24,637 bases of DNA from Chlamydiota bacterium. Lineage in GTDB: Bacteria; Chlamydiota; Chlamydiia; Chlamydiales; SM23-39. This document shows, piece by piece, positions 1-8,127 of this stretch. The stretch covers positions 1 through 24,637 of the forward strand of contig JAJFMM010000028.1 in NCBI GenBank assembly GCA_021772165.1, given 5' to 3'. A model generated the notes under the pieces. It saw nothing but the letters and a program-made list of their open reading frames with translations, did not search any database and was not told where the DNA came from. The position numbers and the translations under genes were made by a program. The first letter of the stretch is position 1; each line of letters opens with the position of its first letter.

Positions 1-1
1 T

Positions 2-1822
2 CTAGCTTTTCGATTGGGCAAAGAGCTGACGACAAAGGTCGAAGAGCGCGCTCCTTATCAAGAACTCCATTTTTTCTACCATAACCGCTTTATAACCAAA
101 CTCAAGAAAACCGACAAAGAGAGCTGGAGCGAAGAGTGGGAAGAAAATGAAGCGAGCTCTCTCCTCGATCTCACTAAATCGGGACTTAAAGATTTTGAAG
201 CCGTCAAGAGAGACCTGCAGTATGAGCTGTTTTCGATCCGCAATGAGTCGGGAAAGCCCTATTTCAATGCGGGATTGATGCGCAACATCAAGCTAGCCTG
301 TTTTGACATAGGCAAAGCCGTATCTTTTGAAGAAGATCCGCTTCTTCGTGTACGTGCGGTGGAAGATCGCGATCTACAAGCATCAGCCGAGCAGATTCTT
401 CACGAGTGCAGCAATGCAATTGAAGATTTCTACAAGTCGGGCAAGCTTCTACAAGAGTTCTCTTTGGCCCAGTATCTGAATATGTCTTTGATGGGGCTAT
501 TTTTGGCGGCCAATCCGCGTAACCTGATCCAGAACACATCCGGCAAGAGCTCTCTATCCTACTTTCATGACTTTCAGATGTACTTGCGCAGAGCGATGAA
601 CTCAGATGAGTACCAGAGATACATCGCCTATCCTCCGGGCGCAGATGATAAGATCGCAGATATCCTGCTTCAATTAACGCACTCTCTGTCTCGTGCGATT
701 TTTTATCGCCCGGGCGGCGTTAAGCAAGAAGCGATTGGCCTGATCCATCGCTGTATGCGCAAAGGAGAAGAGTCGGATAAAAAAACGGCGATCAAGGGAG
801 ATACGCTTTGGAATCGCCTGCTGATCGAGGATGAAAAATTCCGCGCTCTTCTTGTGCAGTTTCCCAATGGACCTCTCTTTAAGATTCTCGATCTGATCCG
901 CGATGAGGAGCTGGAGCTGATGGTGTTTGATCCTCTTCTACAGGACAACCTGCCTCAAAAGGTCTTTGAGATCGAAGGACCCACGAAAAAGGTGTATGTT
1001 ATCCGCACCGCGTGTCCTACGCGCCAATCCCTGATTCACAAGGCAACGATTGTCGAAGAGTTTCGGGGGCTACTGCGCTTTTATAGCTCAACGAGGCCTA
1101 GAAAAAAACATCTGATGATCAACCTACAAGATCGCACATCTTGGCAGGAGATCGCGCGCTGCCAAGGCATGGAAAGGCTGCAGAAGAACGCGGAGTTCAG
1201 TGGAGAGCTCGCTGTGGTGACACTGCCGAAAAACACAGATTTCTACTATCAGATCAGCGAGTACTTGAATAGCAACGATGCATCTGATTTTACCAAGCAG
1301 TTCAAAGAGCAGCTCTCGAGTCCGGAAGATTGCGGCTTTTTCTTCCCGTCGACTCTGTCTGGAGAGAAATGGACTCAGTTCATTGAGCAGGCCGTCTCGT
1401 TTGTGCATGAGCAGATGTTCGATGGCAAGAGCAATCTAACTCGTAGAAATCGAGAAGATTTTATCGAGGTTTTCTATCAGCTGCTTGTGCTCAAGTGCAT
1501 CGAGCTGATCGAGCCCGATTCGATCAGTTTCAGCTGTAAAGATGCGATCGATACAGGTGCAGGCGCACTAGCTTCTTTTTTTGGATTTCTAAAGATCCTC
1601 AGCGGCGACATCGAAAAAGAGGCCGATTTTCTTCGATGGCTTCTCTATACGCCGGCTCTTTTCATTCGAGAGAGATCGATTGATCCGGAGCGCTTCAATC
1701 GTGCGATTTCGGCGCTCGAGAGGATTGATGGAGCTGTGCAAGAAAAGGGAGCTAAGTTTCAAAAAGCGCTAGAGAAGCTCTATTCAGTAAAATTTCTCAC
1801 AGCGCTTAAAGTAAAAAATTAG
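2..1822 (+). CDS. Hypothetical protein, 5'-truncated by the window edge
   Basis: The reading frame is open from the first complete codon of the window. The first possible initiator, a TTG at 14, has no ribosome binding site, so the true start is very likely upstream and the gene is partial. About 605 residues are visible, soluble and rich in Glu, Lys, Leu and Arg. There is no clear signal peptide or membrane helix, apart from a mildly hydrophobic stretch (LNMSLMGLFLAAN) near residue 160. I recognise no catalytic motif or family. Composition and codon use match the neighbouring chlamydial genes. Its stop overlaps the stop of the convergent gene by 4 bp. It may be a lineage-restricted chlamydial protein or an effector, but nothing visible decides this. 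Confidence 0.8.
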   Translation, partial: LAFRLGKELTTKVEERAPYQELHFFYHNRFITKLKKTDKESWSEEWEENEASSLLDLTKSGLKDFEAVKRDLQYELFSIRNESGKPYFNAGLMRNIKLACFDIGKAVSFEEDPLLRVRAVEDRDLQASAEQILHECSNAIEDFYKSGKLLQEFSLAQYLNMSLMGLFLAANPRNLIQNTSGKSSLSYFHDFQMYLRRAMNSDEYQRYIAYPPGADDKIADILLQLTHSLSRAIFYRPGGVKQEAIGLIHRCMRKGEESDKKTAIKGDTLWNRLLIEDEKFRALLVQFPNGPLFKILDLIRDEELELMVFDPLLQDNLPQKVFEIEGPTKKVYVIRTACPTRQSLIHKATIVEEFRGLLRFYSSTRPRKKHLMINLQDRTSWQEIARCQGMERLQKNAEFSGELAVVTLPKNTDFYYQISEYLNSNDASDFTKQFKEQLSSPEDCGFFFPSTLSGEKWTQFIEQAVSFVHEQMFDGKSNLTRRNREDFIEVFYQLLVLKCIELIEPDSISFSCKDAIDTGAGALASFFGFLKILSGDIEKEADFLRWLLYTPALFIRERSIDPERFNRAISALERIDGAVQEKGAKFQKALEKLYSVKFLTALKVKN

Positions 1823-2274
1823 AACGAGCGGTCGATTCTTTGTGCGAGATTCCCGACAGCAAAACAGGCTTTCGCAGCGAAAGGAGCTACAATCATAAGA
1901 ATTGCAGTCAGGGCGATTTGATCTGATAGCTGTTGATTAAACGATGCTTCTGGAGAGAGTTGCTTGGATGATGGCCGGTGGCGATCTAATATGTTTAAAT
2001 TTCCCAAGTACGTTGGTCTGAATGGAGAAGACTTTTGTAGAGCGAAACCGCAGGTGTCGATAGTTAGAACCACACTTGCTGTGGTACCAACACACAATGC
2101 GGCATATCCTGCAAAATTGGAGACTTCAGTTACGCTTCGTAGACCGACATGACTCACTGATTTAGCTGTATGTACAGCCGCCTGAGTGATGGCAGAAGCA
2201 GATTTTGCTGCTGCATTACCGACGGTTGTAGCGTGATCTTTGATAGATTCAAATTTTGAATTATTTACTTCCAT
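1819..2274 (-). CDS. Small protein with two hydrophobic segments, possible inclusion-membrane protein
   Basis: This is a 151-residue ORF with an ATG start preceded by a good ribosome binding site (TGGAG, 5 nt upstream). The N-terminal 50 residues are Ala/Ser/Val-rich and probably amphipathic helix. Hydrophobic segments lie at about residues 54-80 and 119-145, separated by a polar loop. Function is not recognised. Paired hydrophobic segments are typical of chlamydial Inc proteins, but these two are further apart than the tight bilobed hairpin of classical Incs, so that reading is only a guess. It stands alone on its strand: the gene downstream is convergent with a 4-bp overlap, and a hairpin repeat separates it from mlaD upstream. 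Confidence 0.7.
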   Translation of the reverse strand: MEVNNSKFESIKDHATTVGNAAAKSASAITQAAVHTAKSVSHVGLRSVTEVSNFAGYAALCVGTTASVVLTIDTCGFALQKSSPFRPTYLGNLNILDRHRPSSKQLSPEASFNQQLSDQIALTAILMIVAPFAAKACFAVGNLAQRIDRSF

Positions 2275-2363
2275 GAAAGCTCCATTTGTTTTGAGGCTTC
2301 AATTATGAAGGTAAGATGGATAGAATGGAAGTTAAACAAATGTTTTACTCAAGGACTTCAAAT

Positions 2364-2464
2364 CAGGACAGGATGGACAGGAACGACTTCGTCGGCAGGA
2401 TACGCATGATAAAAGCATCATCCTTCGTATCCTGCCGCCGCAGGCGATCCTGTCCATCCTGTTC
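2364..2464. repeat. Hairpin repeat, family A copy 1
   Basis: This ~100-bp imperfect palindrome is built of CAGGAT/ATCCTG units. The left arm starts CAGGACAGGATGGACAGGA, and the right arm reads back as GAACAGGATGGACAGGATCG. The inner arms pair GGCAGGATACG with CGTATCCTGCC. It begins 7 bp after the mlaD stop. It shares arm sequence (including GCAGGCGATCCTGT) with the element at 5331-5433, so it is a dispersed repeat rather than a chance hairpin. On RNA it would fold into a long stem that could terminate transcription or protect the 3' end of the mla transcript. Confidence 0.8.
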
Positions 2465-2470
2465 AATTTT

Positions 2471-3688
2471 CTATTCATCGATTTGGGCGACTAGGTCCTG
2501 GTTATAGAGCTTGAGGGAGTCGCCTAGAGATTGTACCTGTCTGAGAAGCTCAGCAAAGTCGCGGCGGAACGCGTCGCTCTGTACAATTTTTACTTTCTCA
2601 TCATCTTGTTCAGCTCTGTTCATCAGCTCACCAATTCTTCCGAGGGCGACGTTGATGGAGTCGATCTCTCCTTCAAAATAAGTTTTGAATTCATTCGGCG
2701 AGTCGAGGGATTTGAGCAGATTGGCGCGCTTGGTGCGGCTGCGCTGCCAGGTTTTGTTGTACTGGAAGAGGATGCCGAAATGGTTGATGTCATTCATCAG
2801 CGTTTCAGATTTACTCATGAGCGAATTGAGGCGTAGGTAGAAGTCATCGTTGGCGATGAAACGACCCAGTGTGCCGGAACCTGTAGCTAGATCTCGCGTG
2901 ATCTTATCGATGTTGTTTAGGGCTTGTGCGCCGTCAGTATTTAGGATTTTTGCGGTCTGGGAGAGCTCGCCAATGAGGCCTGAGAAGCGAGAGAGCATCT
3001 CATCGTCGATAAAGGCGCTTTTGATGAGACTTAAGTTATCTGTCAGTGTGTCCACAGAGGTTTTTACAGAGGGCACCAAGTTGATGTCGTGCACTTGGCC
3101 GAGGACGCCATCGAGAGATTGAGCGGCGCCTCCGATCGATGCGACTGCATGCGAGATGACCGGTGCATTTTGACCAAACCAGTCGTCGAAGCGATCGATC
3201 GATTCTTCTGCTTTCATGGCAACTTTGCCGATGCGCGAGATAGTGTTTTCCAGAGGGTCGACAGAGTTTGCGTAGAAGAGATGCTTTTTGGCCGTAGGCT
3301 CTTTTTTATCACTGGGCTTAGGAAGAATGGCGATCGATTTTTCGCCCATGAGACCTGTTGTGCGGATGGCTATTTCGTCTGTCTCGAAGACTTTAATGCG
3401 CGAGTCATAGCGTAGGGTCAGCTGGTAGGAGTAGACGCGGCCATCTTTGTCGGTTGCGTCGACACGAGCATTGGGGACCAGCGCGATCTGAGCCACTTCG
3501 CCCACAGGTTTTCCAGCATACATGACGCGTGTGCCCTTGTTGATTCCGGCGATATTTGCAAAGCGCACTTGTAGAGATTGGTGCCCATCTCCGACAGTCG
3601 GTTTCAGGAAAAAGACAAGCAGTACACCCAAGGCAAGGGCTGAGGCGACGAAAGAGCCAATCAGAATGTTTTTCCAGCGGTCTGTCAT
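2471..3688 (-). CDS. mlaD: MlaD-like MCE-domain substrate-binding protein
   Basis: This is the membrane-anchored lipid-binding subunit of an Mla-type phospholipid ABC transporter (405 residues). A single N-terminal transmembrane anchor spans residues 8-29. One MCE domain follows (about 37-120), with the typical N-terminal pattern of GINKGTRVMYAGKPVGEV and the TTGLMGEKSI segment near its end. The rest, about 140-400, is predicted helical and probably coiled coil, longer than in E. coli MlaD (~180 residues) but common in MCE proteins of other bacteria and in TGD2. MCE subunits form hexameric rings in the periplasm that hand lipid to the permease. The start codon overlaps the mlaF stop by 4 bp, indicating translational coupling. 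MlaC and MlaB are not encoded beside it. Confidence 0.9.
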   Translation of the reverse strand: MTDRWKNILIGSFVASALALGVLLVFFLKPTVGDGHQSLQVRFANIAGINKGTRVMYAGKPVGEVAQIALVPNARVDATDKDGRVYSYQLTLRYDSRIKVFETDEIAIRTTGLMGEKSIAILPKPSDKKEPTAKKHLFYANSVDPLENTISRIGKVAMKAEESIDRFDDWFGQNAPVISHAVASIGGAAQSLDGVLGQVHDINLVPSVKTSVDTLTDNLSLIKSAFIDDEMLSRFSGLIGELSQTAKILNTDGAQALNNIDKITRDLATGSGTLGRFIANDDFYLRLNSLMSKSETLMNDINHFGILFQYNKTWQRSRTKRANLLKSLDSPNEFKTYFEGEIDSINVALGRIGELMNRAEQDDEKVKIVQSDAFRRDFAELLRQVQSLGDSLKLYNQDLVAQIDE

Positions 3689-4452
3689 GGGATCTCCTTT
3701 CTAAGGCAATGCGTAAGGGCATCGCGCATAAAATTAATGATGGGGTCGTTGATCTGGATGAATTCATCCGGTTTGGCTGCGTAGGCGATTTTACCATTTC
3801 GGTGCAGAGCGAGGCGATCCGCGATGGTCAGCGCAGAGGCGATATCGTGAGTGACGACGATGCTGGTGCCTTTGAGCTCATTTTGTGTCTGGACGATCAG
3901 ATCGCTGATCTGCTGTGCGGTCACAGGGTCGAGGCCCGTGGTTGGCTCATCGTAGAGCAGAATCGAGGGGCGGTAGACTAAAAGGCGAGCGAGGCCTGCG
4001 CGCTTGCGCATTCCGCCCGAGAGATCGGAGGGCATTTTCTTCTGCGTGCCTTCCAGACCCACTCTTTTCAGGGCTATATCGACTTTTTCTCGGATGTCCG
4101 ATTTTGTCAGACGCTCTTGAGCAAGAGAGCGGCCATGCTGGTGCAGATAAAAAGCGGTATTTTCCTCGATGTTCATCGAGTCGAATAGAGCAGAGCCTTG
4201 AAAGAGCATGCCCATATTGCGCACAGCTTGTAAGAGCTGCTGGTTTTTAAGCTCGGAGATGCGTACGCCGTCGACGTCGATTGTGCCTTTGTCCGGCTGC
4301 TCGATGCCGATGATGTGGCGCAAAAGAACGCTTTTGCCCACGCCTGATCTGCCGAGGATAACGAGAATTTCATTCTCGTTTACATCGAGATCAAGTCCTG
4401 AGAGAACGGCGTTGCCGTTGTAGGTTTTCCAAAGATTTCTAATGCGAATCAT
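3685..4452 (-). CDS. mlaF: MlaF-like ABC transporter ATPase
   Basis: This is the cytoplasmic ATPase of the Mla lipid transporter (255 residues, the usual family length). Visible motifs are the Walker A GRSGVGKS (34-41), Q-loop Gln85, signature LSGGM (144-148), Walker B LLYDEP followed by TTGLDP (165-175), and switch His202 in VVTHD. The LSGGMRKRAGLAR sequence and the DEPTTGLDPVTA segment are characteristic of the MlaF/MKL group. It sits between mlaE (3-bp gap) and mlaD (4-bp overlap), so the three genes form one transcription unit. Energy from ATP drives lipid movement between inner membrane and MlaD; direction cannot be read from sequence. Confidence 0.94.
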   Translation of the reverse strand: MIRIRNLWKTYNGNAVLSGLDLDVNENEILVILGRSGVGKSVLLRHIIGIEQPDKGTIDVDGVRISELKNQQLLQAVRNMGMLFQGSALFDSMNIEENTAFYLHQHGRSLAQERLTKSDIREKVDIALKRVGLEGTQKKMPSDLSGGMRKRAGLARLLVYRPSILLYDEPTTGLDPVTAQQISDLIVQTQNELKGTSIVVTHDIASALTIADRLALHRNGKIAYAAKPDEFIQINDPIINFMRDALTHCLRKEIP

Positions 4453-4455
4453 CTG

Positions 4456-5253
4456 TTAGAGCCAGTCGGTTCTGATTTCTTTGTAGATCATATTGAGTGC
4501 CATCGTCAAGAGCAGATCGAAGATCAGAATCAGGACATAGCTAGTAACAACACTCTGCGTAGTTGCTTTACCAACGCCTGCGGCGCCGCCTGTTGTTTTC
4601 ATGCCTTTGTAGCAGCAGACAGTGACCAGCAGCACTCCAAAGATGGATGCCTTGATGAAGCAGGTCGCAACATCAAAAAGATGGATATGCAGCGGCATGG
4701 GGCTGAAATAGTTGGAAGCAGACATATTGAAAAATCCCACAGAGATGAGAAAGCCTCCAAAAATGCCCATGATCGCGCTAAACAGAGTCAAAAGAGGGAT
4801 CATAATCGAGCCGGCTAAAAAGCGAGGAGCGATCAGATAGCTCCTTGGGTTGACAGCCATCGATTGCAGTGCGTCGATCTGTTCAGTGACTTTCATGGAG
4901 CCGATCTCAGCGCACATGGAAGAACCAACTCTGCCAGTGACCATGAAGGCGGTCAGGATAGGGCCGAGCTCGGTGATCATCGATTTTGCGACAAGAACAC
5001 CTGTCACGCCGGAGAGGCCCTTTTCCCCAAGTTGATAGAAGGCTTGCGCCGCTAGGACAAAGCCTGTGGTAAAGCCCGTGATGGCGACAACGCCGACGGA
5101 CATCACACCGATGTGGTAGAGCTGTTCACGGACGAGCGTCCATCTCGGTGGGCGGCGCACGATCGAGGCGACCACATCGACGATGAGCGAGATGTACTCT
5201 CCGATCATCTCCAGAACACGCAGAGTACTTCTCTTTAAAATAGCTGCAACCAC
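4456..5253 (-). CDS. mlaE: MlaE-like lipid ABC transporter permease
   Basis: This is the inner-membrane permease of the Mla system (265 residues, normal family length). It is the first gene of mlaE-F-D. The start is a GTG with a fitting ribosome binding site (GTGAGGG about 6 nt upstream); no ATG lies nearby. An amphipathic N-terminal segment precedes about five hydrophobic helices. Family hallmarks are visible: the SKSMITELGPILTAFMVTGR-type central segment, then GSSMCAEIGSMKVTEQIDAL and the MAVNPRSYLIAPR segment. Chloroplast TGD1 is the plant homologue. No clear -35/-10 pair stands out in the ~75 bp upstream, though the short gap to the hairpin repeat at 5331 must hold the promoter. Confidence 0.93.
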   Translation of the reverse strand: MVAAILKRSTLRVLEMIGEYISLIVDVVASIVRRPPRWTLVREQLYHIGVMSVGVVAITGFTTGFVLAAQAFYQLGEKGLSGVTGVLVAKSMITELGPILTAFMVTGRVGSSMCAEIGSMKVTEQIDALQSMAVNPRSYLIAPRFLAGSIMIPLLTLFSAIMGIFGGFLISVGFFNMSASNYFSPMPLHIHLFDVATCFIKASIFGVLLVTVCCYKGMKTTGGAAGVGKATTQSVVTSYVLILIFDLLLTMALNMIYKEIRTDWL

Positions 5254-5330
5254 GACACCCTCACTTCGAACAAAGCACGTAACCTACATCCTAGTAAGAA
5301 TAGGTAATTAAAAAAAGCACCATTAAAAAG

Positions 5331-5433
5331 AACAGGATAGACAGGATCGCCTGCGGCGGCAAGATTCGCAGGATAAAACTATTTACATCCTGCATATCCT
5401 GCCGTCGCAGGCGATCCTGTTTATCCTGTCCCG
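5331..5433. repeat. Hairpin repeat, family A copy 2
   Basis: This is a nearly perfect ~43-bp inverted repeat with a short loop. The left arm is ACAGGATAGACAGGATCGCC continuing GCGGCGGCAAGATTCGCAGGAT, and the right arm reads back almost identically with about four mismatches. Runs of T lie beyond the stem on both strands (GGTTTTTT on +, CTTTTTAATGG then a second run of T on -), so the RNA hairpin could act as a terminator in either direction. It lies 12 bp beyond the stop of the last gene of the secretion operon and upstream of mlaE. It is homologous to the copy at 2364-2464. Confidence 0.85.
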
Positions 5434-5445
5434 GTTTTTTCTTCC

Positions 5446-5967
5446 TTAATTTGAGCTGGCAGAAGCGCTGCGTAAACGCTGGATTTCCGCTTGCAACACT
5501 TGAGCAAAGGTCTCCTTGAGATTTCCATCTGACTGTGCTCGGCTCGATTTGTCTTGCAGTTTCTGGTACTGAATTCCTGCAACACCATCATAGCCTTTCT
5601 GCGTTGCACTATACTGCGAAGAAAAGAGTTGGCCGAGTTGAGGCGCTTGGTCAGACATCTTTTGTACAAAGAGCTGATCATTTGGATTCTGGATAGCCGT
5701 TGAGACCGCAAGAACCACCAGACCAACGATCGCTGTGGCAAGAGCTGCTTTGCCTTGAGCGCGCGTCGCATCGGCACTGCTCATCGTGGCGATGGTGTAT
5801 TTTTTCTCAAGGTGTGTGATCTCTTGGCGATCTTTTTGCGATATTTGCGAAAAAGTTGCGTAGATGTCGGCTACGAGGCCGGCGAGTCTGCGCATGAAAT
5901 TGCTGGTAGCTTCGTCTTGATGGATACGAGGCTCTGTGGTTGATGAAACCGGAGTGGTAGTTGTCAT
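5446..5967 (-). CDS. Putative small type III secretion translocator (SseD/EspB/YopD-like position)
   Basis: This is the last gene of the four-gene operon (173 residues), 10 bp after the preceding gene, with AAGGA 8-9 nt before the ATG. The N-terminus is Thr/Ser/Pro-rich and polar, as in secreted type III substrates. A helical region (23-65) leads into one hydrophobic segment (about 73-92, ending VVLAVSTAI). The C-terminal half is polar and helical. A single membrane segment in a protein of this size, encoded after a two-segment translocator and its SycD-type chaperone, matches SseD, EspB or YopD. Chlamydial CopD is much longer (over 400 residues), so this would be a compact, divergent version. 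The call rests on context and topology, not on a recognised signature. Confidence 0.6.
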   Translation of the reverse strand: MTTTTPVSSTTEPRIHQDEATSNFMRRLAGLVADIYATFSQISQKDRQEITHLEKKYTIATMSSADATRAQGKAALATAIVGLVVLAVSTAIQNPNDQLFVQKMSDQAPQLGQLFSSQYSATQKGYDGVAGIQYQKLQDKSSRAQSDGNLKETFAQVLQAEIQRLRSASASSN

Positions 5968-5977
5968 AGGTTTGTCC

Positions 5978-6910
5978 TTATAAATTTAAGGAAGAGATGG
6001 CGTTCTTCAGGACGCGATCGATCTCTTCAGCAAGTTGAATTGTTCTGGTGGCTTGTGGGGTGTCCATTTTGATCCCCTCTCGGAGAAGATTCTCTCTAAG
6101 AACCACGACCTTGAGATCGGCTAGGAGCTTGGATTGACGCTTGTCAGCCAAGCCTCCACCGAAGCTCATCGACACTTTGAGGCCGCTATTAAGAAGGCCG
6201 AGTGAAGAGGCTGCTTTCAGAATCGGTTCGCGAGAGACGGCGAGAAATTTGAGAACGCCCGCATTGTAGGCGCCGATCGTGCCTCCGAAAGAAAGGGCAA
6301 GAGATACAGCACTGAGGCCCGTGTCAATTTGTCTTGCGATGTTGATCTGTTTTTCCTGCTCCGCGACAAAGAGGCTCGTCATCCATTGCCAGCTGCCCGT
6401 ATCGGAGGCAACGCGGTTCACAAGTCCGAGCGCGCCGGAGGCGATGAGAAAGGCTCCGGCTGCAGCGCCTGCTCCCGTTGCCACGCAACCACTGCCAATG
6501 ACAATCGAGGTGGTCGCTGCGATGTACTGCGTGACTGTCTGCCAGGCGCTCCATTTTACCTTTGATTCGAGCTCTTTTGTGTGGAGCTGCATCATCTGGA
6601 TCTTTTCGAGGTTGAGAGCCTGTACTCTCCCGAGATCACTTTCGATCTCGCCCTCGATCAGGTTGAATTCTTTTCCCTGCATCCGACTCAGCTCCCGACC
6701 GACCTCTAAAATGGGGATCATGTAGTGCGGTTGAGGAATCGGTAGGAAGGCTCGGCTGAACGTTTCGTAGAGGTTGTCGAGAGAGGGAGCCGGGGCGATG
6801 CTTGAGGCGCCCGAGATACCCGGAGGAATCGGAGGTGCCAGCTGCGGTTGGAGCGACGTCTCGTCAATCCTGCGTAGGCGGCGTACGGGTTCTGTGGCAG
6901 AGACTAACAT
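5978..6910 (-). CDS. Putative large type III secretion translocator (CopB/SseC/YopB-like)
   Basis: This 310-residue protein is encoded immediately after the SycD-type chaperone with a 7-bp overlap and its own GGAGAA binding site. The N-terminus is polar and Pro-rich (residues 1-60), fitting a secretion signal and chaperone-binding region. A probable coiled coil follows (about 78-118). The strongest hydrophobic stretch, Gly/Ala-rich and long enough for a hairpin, is at 129-167 (SIVIGSGCVATGAGAAAGAF), with a second one at about 198-224. This is the plan of the pore-forming translocators YopB, SipB, SseC and chlamydial CopB, which insert in the host membrane. At 310 residues it is shorter than CopB (~490). 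Similarity to a named member cannot be shown by eye. Confidence 0.62.
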   Translation of the reverse strand: MLVSATEPVRRLRRIDETSLQPQLAPPIPPGISGASSIAPAPSLDNLYETFSRAFLPIPQPHYMIPILEVGRELSRMQGKEFNLIEGEIESDLGRVQALNLEKIQMMQLHTKELESKVKWSAWQTVTQYIAATTSIVIGSGCVATGAGAAAGAFLIASGALGLVNRVASDTGSWQWMTSLFVAEQEKQINIARQIDTGLSAVSLALSFGGTIGAYNAGVLKFLAVSREPILKAASSLGLLNSGLKVSMSFGGGLADKRQSKLLADLKVVVLRENLLREGIKMDTPQATRTIQLAEEIDRVLKNAISSLNL

Positions 6911-7320
6911 ACATTTCTCCAGCGCTCTTCAAGAGCTGTGATGGACCCTAATAGGGGATGAGTTTCTGATTGGAGCAATCTTTTTGCCTCTTCGAGGGCG
7001 AGTAGAGCGTCCTCTTTGTTCTGGAGCGAGGTGGCGCATTCAGCAGCGTGGAAATGCGGATAGGGATTATCCGCATCGAGAAGCGCACTCATCGCCCAAG
7101 CTTGGAGCGCCTTTTCATAGCAGGCGCCCTCTTGATGAGCGGCAGCCAAGCCGAACCAGAAGCGCTTTTCCAAAGGGTATTTGGTGCAAAGCACCTGAAA
7201 CACCTCGGAAGCGTCGCTCATTTTACCGGACTGATAGAGAGCAAAAGCATGTGCGTAAAAAGCCTCGGGATCGATCTCTTGAGTCCCTTCTGCTGCTTGA
7301 ACGAGAGCATCAAACTCCAA
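6904..7320 (-). CDS. SycD/LcrH-family type III secretion chaperone (TPR protein)
   Basis: This is a class II chaperone for translocator proteins (138 residues). Three TPR-like repeats cover about residues 18-120. They carry the family signatures YAHAFALYQSGKMSDA, then the F-x-x-LC-x-KYPLEKRFWFGLAA segment (compare SycD LGALDHYDARFFLGLG), and NPYPHFHAAEC near residue 95, which matches the PxFPFHAAECLL motif of the family. Such chaperones keep the two translocators unfolded in the cytosol. The start is a TTG directly abutting the upstream stop, backed by AGGTGG 5 nt before it; the next in-frame Met (residue 35) would remove part of the first TPR, so TTG is preferred. Slightly shorter than SycD (168) because the N-terminal extension is reduced. 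Confidence 0.85.
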   Translation of the reverse strand: MEFDALVQAAEGTQEIDPEAFYAHAFALYQSGKMSDASEVFQVLCTKYPLEKRFWFGLAAAHQEGACYEKALQAWAMSALLDADNPYPHFHAAECATSLQNKEDALLALEEAKRLLQSETHPLLGSITALEERWRNVC

Positions 7321-7974
7321 TTAACCACCTGCTCGCTGATTTCTGACACACGTTTCATTGAGACGGCTTGCATACTTTTCGATCGTTTTGAGGCAATCGA
7401 GGATTGAGTGTAGCTCGTTGATCTTGACCTGGATCTCTGTCGTGAATTTCTTTTGCAGATCGGTCTTGAGGCGGTCGGTATGAGAGCTGATATGCGCTTT
7501 GACCTCTGCCATGCGATCGCGGCTCATTTTTCCTTCGTCGCCCTGGAGGATCTCGATGCCGTTTTCTTTCAGTTCCTGGCACATTGCATGGATATCATCG
7601 GAGAGCGCTTTCTCGTTATCACCATCCATGTGCACAGCAAACTTTCCACTTAGGTCGATCAGATTTTCAATGGTTCCTTGGATCCCTTTTGCTTCGCCAG
7701 CATGTTTTTGGAGCTGATCGTTGTAGCGGCGCTCTGCTTGGAGGCCAATATTGAGCACTTCATAAGCGAGATTGTACGATTTTGACTCTGTGGCATTGCC
7801 GGCAGAGAGATGTGCAGGAATCGGTTTGTCAGAAGAGAGATCGTCAGAGATCTTGCCGCTCTGACTGTTGATGCGATCGATCTGATCTTTTTCTTCTGGT
7901 GTGAGGGGAGCATCCCCTTGTGGTTGATAAGGACCGGACAGTCCATCTAAATCGAAATCGCCATCTATTGACAT
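7321..7974 (-). CDS. First protein of the secretion operon, possible EspA/SseB-like filament or tip protein
   Basis: A 217-residue soluble, acidic and predominantly helical protein that opens the operon. It has a strong ribosome binding site (AAGGGAGAA, about 8 nt before the ATG). Residues 1-60 are polar and Pro/Asp-rich. From about 66 onward it looks helical, with possible coiled coils at 70-110 and 150-205. There is no signal peptide or membrane segment. In SPI-2 the gene before the SscA chaperone encodes SseB, an EspA-type filament protein of about 196 residues. Position and size suggest the same role here, or an effector served by the chaperone. No sequence signature confirms it. Confidence 0.55.
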   Translation of the reverse strand: MSIDGDFDLDGLSGPYQPQGDAPLTPEEKDQIDRINSQSGKISDDLSSDKPIPAHLSAGNATESKSYNLAYEVLNIGLQAERRYNDQLQKHAGEAKGIQGTIENLIDLSGKFAVHMDGDNEKALSDDIHAMCQELKENGIEILQGDEGKMSRDRMAEVKAHISSHTDRLKTDLQKKFTTEIQVKINELHSILDCLKTIEKYASRLNETCVRNQRAGG

Positions 7975-8007
7975 GTTTGTTCTCCCTTTTTGCTCTTACG
8001 CGCCTTC

Positions 8008-8036
8008 ATCATATCCTTGCAGAAGCATTCGCGCAA
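8008..8036 (-). promoter_or_regulatory. Putative sigma66/sigma70-type promoter for the secretion operon
   Basis: Read on the minus strand: TTGCGC (8031-8036), a 17-bp spacer, then TATGAT (8008-8013). Transcription would start near 8000, leaving a leader of about 27 nt before the ATG at 7974. The -35 matches three to four consensus bases, the -10 five of six. It is the best pair seen in the gap 7975-8127. Confidence 0.4.
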
Positions 8037-8127
8037 GAGGTCTAAATTTTTTGAATCGTGTGACTTAAGGAAGAAATTTTATTTGAGGGTGCCTTAAAGC
8101 GCCAGAGAATTATTGAAAAATCCCCCA

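Noticed and set aside
2364..2464. CRISPR-like array suggested by repeated CAGGAT units
   Set aside because: The units form one palindrome, not direct repeats with equal spacers, and no cas genes are present. No CRISPR array was seen anywhere in the window.
3405..3981. ORFs opposite or out of frame with mlaD/mlaF
   Set aside because: They lie over well-supported genes with clear Mla motifs and have biased composition; they are frame shadows.
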